IMG/VR virus record: IMGVR_UViG_3300018481_000018
Span: 1 to 64,000 of that record
Reading direction: 5' to 3' (one strand)
DNA: 64,000 nt
Source: a virus
Below, one piece after another: positions 33,464 to 41,638 of the stretch. Under the pieces are notes generated by a model. The model was not told where the DNA came from, ran no database searches, and was given only the letters and a program-made list of their open reading frames with translations. The translations under genes and the position numbers were made by a program. How positions within the stretch are numbered: position 1 is the first letter of the stretch; each line of letters begins with the position of its first letter.

Positions 33464-33890
33464 GACGACTGCGGACGGACGTCCGAACCTTCGCGGGGGA
33501 TTCTTCGTGAAGGTCTATGTGCTGATGGCGGCCCTCGCCATGGGCATGTCGGGGGCGTTTATCGTGGGCGGTGAGGCTCGGTTCTCTTCACCGAGCTTCA
33601 CCGTTCCCGCACAGCTGGTCCAGGCACTGCCGTTCGGCTCAAACGTGGCGTGGGGAACGTTCTTCTTCTGCTATGCCATAGCGCTCATCTATACGCTCGG
33701 TCGGTCGGGTGCGATCCATGTACTGCGGTTCGGCATCGCGTTGTACTTGTTCTTGGCGATCAGCTTCGGAGGCTCGGTCGTAGTTGACACCAAGGCGGCG
33801 GCGAGTGGGGCCATCACCTACATTGCCATCGCTACGCTCCATCTGTTCCTTCAGGACCACCTCTCGAGCCGAGGTTGGGAGAGGTGCTGA
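33441..33890 (+). CDS. Four-helix membrane protein of the lysis-type cassette (149 aa)
   Basis: Four hydrophobic segments (VYVLMAALAMGMSGAFIVGG, AWGTFFFCYAIALIYTLG, VLRFGIALYLFLAISFGG, GAITYIAIATLHLFL) alternate with short loops. The GTG at 33441 overlaps the preceding gene by 23 bases and has a weak ribosome site. GTG at 33507 has GGGGGA upstream and would remove 22 residues; it lies just after a repeat element at 33470. A holin or antiholin role is inferred from neighbourhood. Confidence 0.55.
   Translation: MPLLREPETTADGRPNLRGGFFVKVYVLMAALAMGMSGAFIVGGEARFSSPSFTVPAQLVQALPFGSNVAWGTFFFCYAIALIYTLGRSGAIHVLRFGIALYLFLAISFGGSVVVDTKAAASGAITYIAIATLHLFLQDHLSSRGWERC
33470..33488 (+). promoter_or_regulatory. 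Start-associated element inside the membrane cassette
   Basis: TGCGGACGGACG then TCCGAAC, a 12-base step, ending 18 bases before the alternative GTG start at 33507. Confidence 0.4.
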
Positions 33891-33892
33891 AC

Positions 33893-34330
33893 GTGTCTCC
33901 TACGCGGGATCCGCTGACCGGGATTCCTTCTTCTCGACACCCGTTTCAGTTCTGGGCCATGATCGCCATGGCCCTCAGTGGCGCGAGCAACTTCTTCCTT
34001 CCTGGCAGCGAGATCCTTCAAGAGGGCCTCGATCCACTCATGCACAAGGTGTGGGCACTGACGCTCATGCTGTCCAGCCTGCTGGTCATGGTGGCGGCGT
34101 TCTGGCGAGACCGGATCACGGGCTTGCTGATGGAGCGTGCCGGGCTGTTCACCCTGGGTACGATCACCCCGGCGTACATCATCATCGTGACCACACTTTT
34201 GAGCTTCAGCTCGGGTGCGATCGGGATCGCTCTGACCGGTTCGATCGGAATCGCCTCGTTGTGGCGGGTGCGTCACATCAACAAGGAGCTCAAGACCCTT
34301 CGGATCATGATTGCGAGGGACTTCGAGTGA
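33893..34330 (+). CDS. Membrane protein of unknown function (145 aa)
   Basis: GTG at 33893 follows GGGAGAGG by 8 bases and comes just after the preceding stop. Three or four hydrophobic segments are visible (FWAMIAMALSGASNFFL, ALTLMLSSLLVMVAAFW, LFTLGTITPAYIIIVTTLL, AIGIALTGSIGIASLW), ending in a basic cytoplasmic-type tail (RHINKELKTLRIMIARDFE). It is coupled to the next gene by a GTGA overlap. Holin-like or superinfection-related functions are both possible. Confidence 0.5.
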   Translation: MSPTRDPLTGIPSSRHPFQFWAMIAMALSGASNFFLPGSEILQEGLDPLMHKVWALTLMLSSLLVMVAAFWRDRITGLLMERAGLFTLGTITPAYIIIVTTLLSFSSGAIGIALTGSIGIASLWRVRHINKELKTLRIMIARDFE

Positions 34331-34770
34331 ACGTCGTCATGCTCGCCTTGCTGGTCGTTCCCCTGATCGCTGACGCGACGGTCAACGCGATCGTTCAGGT
34401 ACTCATCTCCCTGGGTGGAGCCGGCCTGCTCGTGCAGCTGCTGCTGCTGCGGCAGAACCGTCGCAAGATCGGCGGCGAGGCGTCGGCCAGTGAGGCCAAC
34501 GCCGCCAGCACCCTGTCGGGCGCGGCCATGAGGATGGTCGAGAACGCCCAGCTCAAGGAGCGCGAAGCAGAGACGCGTGCCGACGCGCTTCAGGACCGGC
34601 TCGACGTTCACTCCCGCGAGCTGGAGAGCCGGGGATGGAAGATTCATTACCTCGAGATGCGGGTCAACATCTTGGAGGGCCTGCTCACGGAGAGCCAGAT
34701 CCCGATCCCACCGAAGCCGGTCACTCACGATCAGACCGGCCACACGCCTCCCATGGACCAGCCCTCCTGA
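34327..34770 (+). CDS. Membrane-anchored coiled-coil protein, spanin-like topology (147 aa)
   Basis: Two closely spaced hydrophobic segments at residues 4-16 and 21-42 are followed by a long Glu/Arg-rich coiled coil (about 70-120: QLKEREAETRADALQDRLD) and a Pro-rich end. The GTG start overlaps the previous stop. Such an anchor-plus-coil layout resembles lysis accessory proteins, but no functional motif is present. Confidence 0.5.
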   Translation: MNVVMLALLVVPLIADATVNAIVQVLISLGGAGLLVQLLLLRQNRRKIGGEASASEANAASTLSGAAMRMVENAQLKEREAETRADALQDRLDVHSRELESRGWKIHYLEMRVNILEGLLTESQIPIPPKPVTHDQTGHTPPMDQPS

Positions 34771-35072
34771 TCGCACAGGCTGTGGAAAGCCCTGTGGAGA
34801 CAGGCGTCTGGCTGTGGATACGCGTGTGGATAGGCGTCTATTTCGGCGTGTTGCTTGCGCGATCACGCTGGGCGGGGTAGAACTCATCCAGCGGAGTCGT
34901 ACACCCAGACCTCGTGTACCGCAGGATCCGCACCAGCCACTTCACTACCCAACTTGTCCGACCGCTGCCAACCTTCGGACACCCAGCCGAAAGTACCCAT
35001 GCCGCTACCGACCTGGGCTGTCAGTGCTGTCCCCTTGACTAGCACCATGAGCCCCTCCGATCACACAGCACC
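34771..35072 (+). other. Intergenic region with TGTGGA repeats, possible replication origin
   Basis: This 302-base gap between the membrane cassette and the replication module contains four TGTGGA motifs (near 34781, 34793, 34814 and 34827). Two of them extend to TGTGGATA, close to the reverse complement of the DnaA box TTATCCACA. A duplicated 12-mer AGCACCATGAGC occurs at 35041 and 35067, the second spanning the next start codon. ACCCATGCCGCTACC near 34998 recurs near 38763. A tiny ORF overlaps the TGTGGA cluster. Confidence 0.4.
34782..34880 (+). CDS. Possible single-span membrane microprotein (32 aa)
   Basis: Starting at GTG, the frame encodes a short acidic head then a hydrophobic, aromatic helix with WLWIRVWIGVYFGVLL and a basic end ARSRW, a convincing membrane peptide. 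No good ribosome site precedes it, and the same bases hold the DnaA-box-like repeats, so the hydrophobic pattern may be a by-product of the repeated GTGTGGAT sequence. Confidence 0.25.
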   Translation: MESPVETGVWLWIRVWIGVYFGVLLARSRWAG

Positions 35073-35456
35073 ATGAGCGAGCGCTCTGTCAGGTGCCCCA
35101 GGTGCCCCTTCTCCTTCGCGTCGCTGGTGGATGCGGGCGATCGCCACGCCTACCAGTGCCCGACCTGCGAGTGGGGCAAGCCGACGACAGATCGGCGTCC
35201 TGGCAACCGGCCTGCTGACGTGTGCGCTCTCTGCGATCAAGCCATTGACCTGACCACCAGCGATCACCACCTCTACCTCGGCTCCGGGTGGGTCCATGGC
35301 GGTGGGCGCGAGAACATACCGATCCACGCTTCCTGCTCGGAAGCGATGCGCGCCTACGAGCGCACCGGGACGCTTTGGACGAACGGTTGTTCTTGTCCAG
35401 AGCGCTGGCATCAGATCACTGGCGAGCACATGCGGATCTGCGAGCTGGCGGCATGA
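35073..35456 (+). CDS. Zinc-finger protein at the head of the replication module (127 aa)
   Basis: CPRC and CPTC (residues about 8-32) form one ribbon; CALC with a later HASC and CSCPERWH may form a second site. No catalytic motif. The stop overlaps the nuclease gene start (ATGA), so both are likely co-translated. A DNA-binding or regulatory role is inferred. Confidence 0.65.
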   Translation: MSERSVRCPRCPFSFASLVDAGDRHAYQCPTCEWGKPTTDRRPGNRPADVCALCDQAIDLTTSDHHLYLGSGWVHGGGRENIPIHASCSEAMRAYERTGTLWTNGCSCPERWHQITGEHMRICELAA

Positions 35457-36274
35457 GGGTCAGGCAGAGTGACTTGAAGATGTGGGGCAAGTGCCCCCTG
35501 GTCTACAAGTTCACCTACCTCGATGGGCTGGCGCGCGAGCAGTCCGGCTCGCTGACCTTCGGCTCGATCATCCACGACTGCGTGCTCTGGATGGAGGTCA
35601 ACCAGGACCTCGACGGCGCGATCGCGCGCTTCCAGGAGCTCTGGATCCAGCCGACCTTGCTCGATCCCACCTACCAGCCCGAGTACTACGTGCGCGGCAC
35701 GTCGTGGAAGAAGTTCATGGAGAAGGGTCCCAAGATCCTCAAGGACTGGTGGGGCATCGTTTCGTGGGACTCCTCTCTCGTTCTAGCTCGCGAGCACTAC
35801 TTCGAGGTTCCCATCGGCGACGGCCACACTCTCTTCGGCACTGCCGACAAGATCGAGATTGGCTACCGCGCTGACATCAACCAGCAGGTCCTGAAGATTG
35901 TCGACTACAAGACCGACAACAAGAACCCGACGTACGACTACCTGGCTGAGGATCTCCAGTTCTCCTCCTACGCCTATGCCTCCACCCAGCGCGAGTTCTG
36001 GGTCAACCTCGGCGGCGACGCCGCGTGGCAGAAGTACCGCGATCTGCTCAGGTACGGCGAGTGGGTCCAGCTCACCGGCCCGAAACGGATGGACGCCGGA
36101 ATCCGCGAGCAGCGGCACTACAACCGGATCGAGATGGCGGTCGACGCCCTGGCCGACTCGGTCGCCATGCGGATCTTCGTCCCCAACATCAGCGGCGCGA
36201 CCTGCCGCTACTGCGACTTCCGGAAGCCGTGTGGCCTGCCGGAGCTTGATGAGAATGGAGAGCTAGTCCAGTAA
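35453..36274 (+). CDS. RecB/Cas4-type PD-(D/E)XK exonuclease with Fe-S cluster
   Basis: The 273-residue product has the nuclease motifs GSIIHD (His41), GTAD (Asp132), IVDYKTD (Asp151, Lys153) and Q..SSYAYA (Gln169, Tyr173). Cys14 plus CRYCDFRKPC (Cys251, 254, 260) supply the four ligands of a 4Fe-4S cluster, as in Cas4 and AddB. It is expected to resect DNA ends for recombination. It is followed by a Sak4-like recombinase and SSB, forming a phage recombination module. No CRISPR array or cas1 is nearby, so a spacer-acquisition role is not supported. Confidence 0.85.
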   Translation: MRVRQSDLKMWGKCPLVYKFTYLDGLAREQSGSLTFGSIIHDCVLWMEVNQDLDGAIARFQELWIQPTLLDPTYQPEYYVRGTSWKKFMEKGPKILKDWWGIVSWDSSLVLAREHYFEVPIGDGHTLFGTADKIEIGYRADINQQVLKIVDYKTDNKNPTYDYLAEDLQFSSYAYASTQREFWVNLGGDAAWQKYRDLLRYGEWVQLTGPKRMDAGIREQRHYNRIEMAVDALADSVAMRIFVPNISGATCRYCDFRKPCGLPELDENGELVQ

Positions 36275-36320
36275 CCCCACAACACCGCAACCACGCAACC
36301 ACGCAAGAGAAAGCAGACAC

Positions 36321-38027
36321 ATGTCCCAAGTCGCGATGTTCAGTAGGACCGGGAGCGCAGACTTCCCGGACTACCTGAAGTGCATGATCACCGGACCCCC
36401 GAAGTCCGGCAAGACGTCCCTGCTCGGCACCGTCCCGAACATCCTTGTTCTCGACACCGAGCCGCACGCCAACAACCTCCAGTCGATCGCCCATCTGGAC
36501 GTCCCGTTCAAGGCGATCCACTCCACCGACGAGCTTCGGCAGGCGCAGTTCGTCCTGAGCCAGGACGCCTTCAGGATCCAGGCTGCGCAGGCTCTCGGGA
36601 TGCCTGACATCGAGGCTGTCGCCATCGACACTCTCGACACGCTCCAGGGCATCATGAAGAAGGAGCGCATGCGTGAGCAGCGTGCGACCAAGTTCTACCG
36701 GGACGACTGGGGCTGGTTGAAAGACGAGATGATGGCCATCGTCCAGTCCTTCACGGCGCTTCCGATGCACGTCTTCTTCATCGTGCACACCAAGAGCTCG
36801 AACGTCGGGACCGAGGACAACCCCAAGACCGTGATCCTGCCGGGCCTCGAGGGGGCCCTCGCAGAGAAGATCGCCGGCGAGGTGGGCTACTCCCTGCTGT
36901 CCTTCCGCAAGGAGGAGATCAAGCCCGACGGCACGAAGTACACCAAGTACTGGCTGCGCGCTGAAGGCGATGAGACCTACGAGTACCTGGGGAACCGGGC
37001 CGCTGGCCGACTGCCGGATGTGATCGAGCCCGACTTCAAGACCTTGCTCGATGCCGCCCTGGCGAACCGGCCGACCACCTCGCATCAGAACGTGGCTGTC
37101 GACCTGGGGATTCAGACGACCGCCCAGATGCCGCAACAGGGCCAGACGAGCAACACGGCGGCGGGGACTGCTCAGGTCACGCCATCCACTCCGGCCAACT
37201 CCACTGGCCCAGCTCCAGTGGCTCAGAATCCGGGCCAGCAGCAGTCTCCGCAGCAGGCTCAGCCGCAGGGCACCCCGCAGAACCTGCCCGCCGACTCCGA
37301 TCCGATGAATGCGGCCGCCCTGGGTCACGTCAAGAAGGTCTACGACGCCCTCCAGGTCACGATGCCCGAGGACAAGATCATGGCTCTGAATCTGGGCCAG
37401 GCTCGCGGTCTCGTGCGGATGTGGAAGGCCGTCCAGACCGATGCCGAGTCGGGTTCGGGTACAGGCCACCCGGAGATGGTCGATTACCTACGTGGACAGG
37501 GCTTGCTGCCTGACGAGGGCGCGGCTCAGCCCGAGCCCGAGAAGAAGGTCGAGGCCGACCTGCACGGCACGATCGAGCAGGTCAAGGCGTACGTCGGCGA
37601 TGATCTGGGACGCGCGAACGAGGCGTTCGAGGTTGAGCGCACCGGCAAGAACCGGACCTCGCTCATGTCGTGGCTGGAATCGAAGGGCGCTTCGCATGGC
37701 GGAGTTCAGACACCCGTCCAGACTCCCGAGCAGCCAGCCGAGCAGTCGGCGACCCCCGACGGACCGGCGGAATCGGCCCCAGAGGCCCCGTCGGAAGGGG
37801 TTACTTCCGAGCCTCAGGCAGCCGATGCACCTTCCACTGAGGACCAAGCGGTAGCCAACGTGCAGGAGGCTCTCGGCGGCGAGGTCGTCGGCGGCGGGAT
37901 CAACCCCGAAGCGGCTTGCGAGCAGTGCGGGAACCAGATCGACGATGTGGATCTGGCGCAGCTGGGCAAGAGCCGGTTCGGGCGCATCCTGTGCGTCGCG
38001 GACTACATCGCAGAGACCAAGAAGTGA
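36321..38027 (+). CDS. Sak4-like RecA-fold ATPase with a long C-terminal extension (568 aa)
   Basis: Residues 20-235 form a compact RecA-type ATPase: Walker A GPPKSGKT (25-32), Walker B AVAIDTLD (Asp103) and IVHTKSS. This matches the Sak4/AAA_24 single-strand annealing recombinases. Unlike the usual ~230-residue proteins, it continues with a Gln/Pro/Ala-rich linker (about 270-330), two helical segments (about 335-400 and 415-460), another Pro-rich linker and a CEQC-containing end. The upstream leader contains repeated CAACCACG. It lies between nuclease and SSB and probably pairs single strands with SSB. Confidence 0.8.
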   Translation: MSQVAMFSRTGSADFPDYLKCMITGPPKSGKTSLLGTVPNILVLDTEPHANNLQSIAHLDVPFKAIHSTDELRQAQFVLSQDAFRIQAAQALGMPDIEAVAIDTLDTLQGIMKKERMREQRATKFYRDDWGWLKDEMMAIVQSFTALPMHVFFIVHTKSSNVGTEDNPKTVILPGLEGALAEKIAGEVGYSLLSFRKEEIKPDGTKYTKYWLRAEGDETYEYLGNRAAGRLPDVIEPDFKTLLDAALANRPTTSHQNVAVDLGIQTTAQMPQQGQTSNTAAGTAQVTPSTPANSTGPAPVAQNPGQQQSPQQAQPQGTPQNLPADSDPMNAAALGHVKKVYDALQVTMPEDKIMALNLGQARGLVRMWKAVQTDAESGSGTGHPEMVDYLRGQGLLPDEGAAQPEPEKKVEADLHGTIEQVKAYVGDDLGRANEAFEVERTGKNRTSLMSWLESKGASHGGVQTPVQTPEQPAEQSATPDGPAESAPEAPSEGVTSEPQAADAPSTEDQAVANVQEALGGEVVGGGINPEAACEQCGNQIDDVDLAQLGKSRFGRILCVADYIAETKK

Positions 38028-38082
38028 AGCCGCAGCGACGGCTACCGCATACCTCAACTGAAACGGAAACGGAGATCGCATC

Positions 38083-38700
38083 ATGGCAAAGCTGAGGGTC
38101 GAAGAGCAGCAGGAGTTCTCGCTCCTGCCGGTGGACACCATCCTTCTGTTGAAGGTGGACGAGCTCACCGAGAAGCCGATGACCACCAACGGTCGGGACT
38201 GGACCAAGCTCGAGATCAAGTTCAAGATCCTTCAGGTCATCGCGACCGGCGACGGCTCTCCCGTCCAGAACTACGAGGACCAGATCGCCGGCCCCATCTG
38301 GGGCGGCGTCTCGCTCCGGCTGACCGAGCACCCCGAGAACAAGCTCCGCATGTGGGCCGAGGCGATCCTCGGGATCGAGATGGGCGTCGGTTTCGAACTG
38401 GACACCGAGGTCTTCATGGGCCGTGAGGTCAAGGGCATCGTCTCGCAGTACCCGAAGAAGGCGGTCGACCCCAAGACCGGCCAGCCGTTCAAGGGTCACC
38501 AGGTCGAGTCACTGATTCCCAACACGGCGGCTCCCTACACGCAGGCCCCGCAGCAGCAGTACGCGCCGCCCGCGCAGCAGTACGCACAACCGCAGCAGTC
38601 GGCACAGCAGCAGTACCCGGGTCAGCACCAGACTGTTCCTGGCGCAGACCCGTGGGCAGCACCAGGGGGAACATTCGGCGACGACGAGCCGCCCTTCTGA
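38083..38700 (+). CDS. ssb: Single-stranded DNA-binding protein (205 aa)
   Basis: An N-terminal OB-fold-like domain (1-140, with VDTILLLKVDELTEKP and WTKLEIKFKILQVI) is followed by a Gln/Ala/Pro-rich flexible region (about 150-190) and an acidic tip DDEPPF, the classic SSB C-terminal peptide that recruits partner enzymes. The position after the recombinase fits. The primary sequence of the OB part is divergent from bacterial SSB, so assignment rests on tail, linker and context. Confidence 0.75.
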   Translation: MAKLRVEEQQEFSLLPVDTILLLKVDELTEKPMTTNGRDWTKLEIKFKILQVIATGDGSPVQNYEDQIAGPIWGGVSLRLTEHPENKLRMWAEAILGIEMGVGFELDTEVFMGREVKGIVSQYPKKAVDPKTGQPFKGHQVESLIPNTAAPYTQAPQQQYAPPAQQYAQPQQSAQQQYPGQHQTVPGADPWAAPGGTFGDDEPPF

Positions 38701-38705
38701 CATGA

Positions 38706-38738
38706 AGAGGGACCGGCGCTGCCAACGCCGGTCCCTCT
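38706..38738 (+). terminator. Perfect hairpin after the SSB gene
   Basis: AGAGGGACCGGCG pairs exactly with CGCCGGTCCCTCT around a 7-base loop, five bases past the stop. There is no T-run, so termination may be partial. Confidence 0.7.
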
Positions 38739-38812
38739 CAGTCCCCCTGCTAACACCTCAAGACCCATGCCGCTACCAACCGGAAGGAACCTCGCGTGTC
38801 AGCGCTCAGTCA

Positions 38813-38828
38813 ATCCGAACATTCGGAT
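38813..38828. promoter_or_regulatory. Palindromic operator ATCCGAA-CA-TTCGGAT
   Basis: A perfect inverted repeat with 7-base arms and a 2-base centre, lying 68 bases before the primase-helicase start and immediately upstream of a promoter-like sequence. It shares its half-site with the motifs at 797, 5516, 11044 and 47214. Confidence 0.65.
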
Positions 38829-38830
38829 AA

Positions 38831-38858
38831 TTGCAAGGTCTCTCGGAACTTTTATACC
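38831..38858 (+). promoter_or_regulatory. Possible sigma-70 type promoter of the primase-helicase gene
   Basis: TTGCAA at 38831-38836 and TATACC at 38853-38858 are separated by 16 bases, in an unusually AT-rich stretch for this genome, next to the palindrome. The geometry suits repression by a protein bound at 38813-38828. Confidence 0.4.
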
Positions 38859-38896
38859 GGCTTGACTGGACTTGTCGCCCGAAGGGGTGGTAACGG

Positions 38897-41143
38897 ATGG
38901 TGAAGCTGACGCTCGTTGCAAACAACGCTCGTCCCAACAGCAATCTGGCCGCGCATCGCACGAGCGCCACCGAGGGTGAAGCCGCGAAGCGCCTCTTGGA
39001 GTCCCAGGGGTACGTCTGCAAGCGCAAGGCCAACGGCCAGTACGAGTTCCCCTGCCCGTTCCACGAGGGCCCCGGCTCCATCGAGCCGCGCAAGTCGGCC
39101 AACTTCTACATGAACGTCACTACCTCGGAGTACTTCTGCCAGTCCGCGTCGTGCGGAGAGCGCGGGAACCTTCAGTTGCTCGAGCGTCACTTCGGGATTG
39201 GCGTCGACGACGAGTACATCGCGCTCTTCAAGGATCGGGACACGCGTCTGAAGGAGTTCGAGCGCAACCTGACCAACGCGCTGCGCAAGCCCTTCTACGA
39301 ACACGGGCTGACGGACGCGACGATCGAGCGCTTCCGGCTGGGCTACGAGCCCGAGCACACCGAGGAGTTCGAGGACGAGGACGGCTCGCGCAAGACTCGC
39401 ATGATCCCTGGGCGGTACGTGATCCCGTACCTCGAGGGCCGCCGGCCGAAGTTCTTCCGGTACTACTCGCCTGACGGTGACCCGAAGTGGAAGTACACCT
39501 GGGAGTCTGGCGCGGAGGGCACGCTCTACAACGGCCAGGACGCCATTGGTGATGCTCAGGGGGTCGTCTACCTGTGCGAGGGCGAGCAGAAGGCCATGCT
39601 GCTGGTCCAGATGGGCTACGCGGCCGTCGCGGTGCCAGGAGCCAGTCAGTGGAAGGACGAGTTCCAGGCGGCGTTCACGCACGCCAAGAAGGTCATCATC
39701 GTCTACGACAACGACAACCCGCTCTTCCACATCTACGACAAGCCCGAGCAGGGCATCGTCTGTCGGAAGTGTGCAGGCCGGCAGCTGGATCGCTGCCAGG
39801 GTCATAACCCCGGCCAGGAAGCCGCCATGAAGCGGTTGGAGCAGATCGGCTGGCGCGCGAAGAACGTCCTCCTGCCACTACCGGACGATTCGGTGAAGAA
39901 GACCGACATCAACGACTTCTTCATGCGCGATGGGTTCACGAACGCCGACTTCGCCGAGCTTGCGACAGGCAAGCGCGCGACGCCGTACCGAGTTCAGACG
40001 TTCGCCGAAATCACGGCAAGTCCTCCCGAGGAGGCGCAGTTCCTCGTTGAGAGCGGCATCCTGAGCAAGGCCGGGCGGCTGCTGGTGGCCGGGAAGCCGA
40101 AGGTGGGCAAGTCGATCTTCGTCGACAACCTCGTGCTGTCCCTCGCCTCGGGGATCCCGTTTCTCAAGAGCGGATCGTTCCCAGGGTTCCAGATCGACCA
40201 CCCGACCAGGACTCTGCTGCTTGACCGCGAGTTGAGCAAGTGGGCCTTGTTCAACCGGCTCACCGATCTCTCTGATGATCGTGCCGGGTACAAGGCGGCA
40301 GCTGAGAACCTCCTGATCGACCACGACCACCTGATCAGGCTCGATCAGGCCAACGCGCACGACACCCTGCTAGCCCTGGTGGAGCAGAACGGCGCTGAGG
40401 TGGTGGTCCTCGACACTGCCTACAAGTTCTTCGGGGGCGATGTCGAGAGCTCATCGAGTCTCATGAAGGGCTTCGAGGTTCTGGACCGGATCATCCACCA
40501 AACTGGATGCTCGTTCGTTCTCACCCACCACCACAAGAAGGGTCAGGGTGGCAACGGGAAGCAGAACACCGACATCGCCGACCCGGACAACGTGGCGGGC
40601 TCGTTCCTGTGGACCGGCTGGCCGAACGCGACGATCCTGCTGAACTACCTCAACCGCTCGGTCGAGAACCCGTTCAACGCGATCGCCACGTTCACCGCCT
40701 TCCGTGATGCGGCACCACCCGAGCCGGTGGCGATCTACCGCGATCGGAACTCGATCAGCTACACATCCATCGAGCGCTACAACCACGAGGAAGCCGACCT
40801 GGCCGCTGGCAGTCGAGTCACGGTTACCAAGCCGGATACCGACACCGTGGAGCAGATCCTGCTCGAGCTCGCTCCGGTCACCGAGGACGAGTTCCTGCAC
40901 ATCGCCGCGAGCAAGTTCGGGGTCTCGATCCCAACACTGAAGCCGTACTACATCGACGCCATGTCGCGGGGGAACTTCGAGAAGACGAAGAGCGCCCCGC
41001 CCATCCTCAAGTTCGTCCACGAGCCGGAGGAAGAACAGTCCTGGGAAGCCGAGCATGGCCTGCCTGAGAAGCCGATGCCAGCCAACGCCGGCGTCAGCCT
41101 CGAGGACGTGCCCATGTTCGAAACAGCAGGGGTCATCGAGTAA
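38897..41143 (+). CDS. Primase-helicase fusion (748 aa)
   Basis: Domains in order: a CHC2-like zinc finger (Cys53, His56, Cys81, Cys86); a TOPRIM primase core with YLCEGEQKAMLL near 228 and VYDND near 275; a Cys-rich insertion (IVCRKC, DRCQGH); and a RecA/RepA-type ATPase with Walker A AGKPKVGKS near 398, VVVLDTAYKF and a THHHKKG motif. It should prime and unwind DNA at the fork. AGGGGTGG precedes the ATG. No replicative polymerase gene is in the window. The C-terminus after about residue 640 is a winged-helix-like extension. Confidence 0.85.
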   Translation: MVKLTLVANNARPNSNLAAHRTSATEGEAAKRLLESQGYVCKRKANGQYEFPCPFHEGPGSIEPRKSANFYMNVTTSEYFCQSASCGERGNLQLLERHFGIGVDDEYIALFKDRDTRLKEFERNLTNALRKPFYEHGLTDATIERFRLGYEPEHTEEFEDEDGSRKTRMIPGRYVIPYLEGRRPKFFRYYSPDGDPKWKYTWESGAEGTLYNGQDAIGDAQGVVYLCEGEQKAMLLVQMGYAAVAVPGASQWKDEFQAAFTHAKKVIIVYDNDNPLFHIYDKPEQGIVCRKCAGRQLDRCQGHNPGQEAAMKRLEQIGWRAKNVLLPLPDDSVKKTDINDFFMRDGFTNADFAELATGKRATPYRVQTFAEITASPPEEAQFLVESGILSKAGRLLVAGKPKVGKSIFVDNLVLSLASGIPFLKSGSFPGFQIDHPTRTLLLDRELSKWALFNRLTDLSDDRAGYKAAAENLLIDHDHLIRLDQANAHDTLLALVEQNGAEVVVLDTAYKFFGGDVESSSSLMKGFEVLDRIIHQTGCSFVLTHHHKKGQGGNGKQNTDIADPDNVAGSFLWTGWPNATILLNYLNRSVENPFNAIATFTAFRDAAPPEPVAIYRDRNSISYTSIERYNHEEADLAAGSRVTVTKPDTDTVEQILLELAPVTEDEFLHIAASKFGVSIPTLKPYYIDAMSRGNFEKTKSAPPILKFVHEPEEEQSWEAEHGLPEKPMPANAGVSLEDVPMFETAGVIE

Positions 41144-41161
41144 CAACTACCTGGAGGTGCC

Positions 41162-41320
41162 ATGAAGAAGAAGCCATGTCCCGTGTCCGATGACGGTCGC
41201 CAGAAGCACTACTTCGTCAAGAAGGTCGGCGAGTTCACGTGCGTCCACTGCGGAACGATGTCCAACCGGATGCAGCGGTGGGAGCTTGCCCCAATGCCGG
41301 TTGCCGAGGCCGCAGTCTGA
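41162..41320 (+). CDS. Zinc-ribbon small protein (52 aa)
   Basis: GGAGG precedes the ATG, 18 bases after the primase-helicase stop. Sequence features are KKKPCPVSDDGRQKHYF and CVHCG, giving C...H...CxxC ligands for one zinc. It resembles small phage ribbons that accompany replication genes. It is followed directly by a strong hairpin, so it ends the replication operon. Function unknown. Confidence 0.65.
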   Translation: MKKKPCPVSDDGRQKHYFVKKVGEFTCVHCGTMSNRMQRWELAPMPVAEAAV

Positions 41321-41324
41321 AACA

Positions 41325-41359
41325 GAGAGCGGCGGCCAGAAGAACCGGCCGCCGCTCTC
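41325..41359 (+). terminator. Perfect GC-rich hairpin ending the replication operon
   Basis: GAGAGCGGCGGCC pairs exactly with GGCCGCCGCTCTC around 9 bases. It starts 5 bases after the stop at 41320 and lacks a clear T-run. Confidence 0.75.
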
Positions 41360-41435
41360 AGGACTGCCACGTCCTGTGACCATGCGTCACTACCCGAGAG
41401 GAAGTCTGACAGAGATTCTGGCTAGCGCCAACACA

Positions 41436-41455
41436 TTCAGACGCGTGTCGGATTT
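41436..41455 (+). promoter_or_regulatory. Start-associated element before gene at 41480
   Basis: TTCAGACGCGTG then TCGGATTT; it lies after a terminator hairpin and 25 bases before the ATG, so it may include the promoter of the small-gene block. Confidence 0.5.
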
Positions 41456-41479
41456 CTTTCCCAAGCCCTAGGAGGCTCG

Positions 41480-41638
41480 ATGATCGAGGTTGAAACATCC
41501 GTTGTGATCCACGCCGGCGAGCCGCGCGTGCTTCTCCAGTTGCCCTACGGGCACATCGTCGTGCGGCCCGAAGATGCGCGGCAGATCGCGGCACAGCTCA
41601 CCATGACCGCCGAGGACGCCGAGAGGAGTCTTCTGTGA
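41480..41638 (+). CDS. Small protein of unknown function (52 aa)
   Basis: AGGAGG lies 4 bases before the ATG. The product MIEVETSVVIHAGEPRVLLQ continues to a helical, acidic end; it looks like a small beta-alpha domain. The stop overlaps the next GTG start (GTGA). No family recognised. Confidence 0.6.
   Translation: MIEVETSVVIHAGEPRVLLQLPYGHIVVRPEDARQIAAQLTMTAEDAERSLL

Noticed and set aside
35453-36274. Possibility of a CRISPR-linked Cas4
   Set aside because: The fold and cysteines match, but there is no repeat-spacer array, cas1 or cas2 in the window. A phage recombination nuclease is the simpler explanation.
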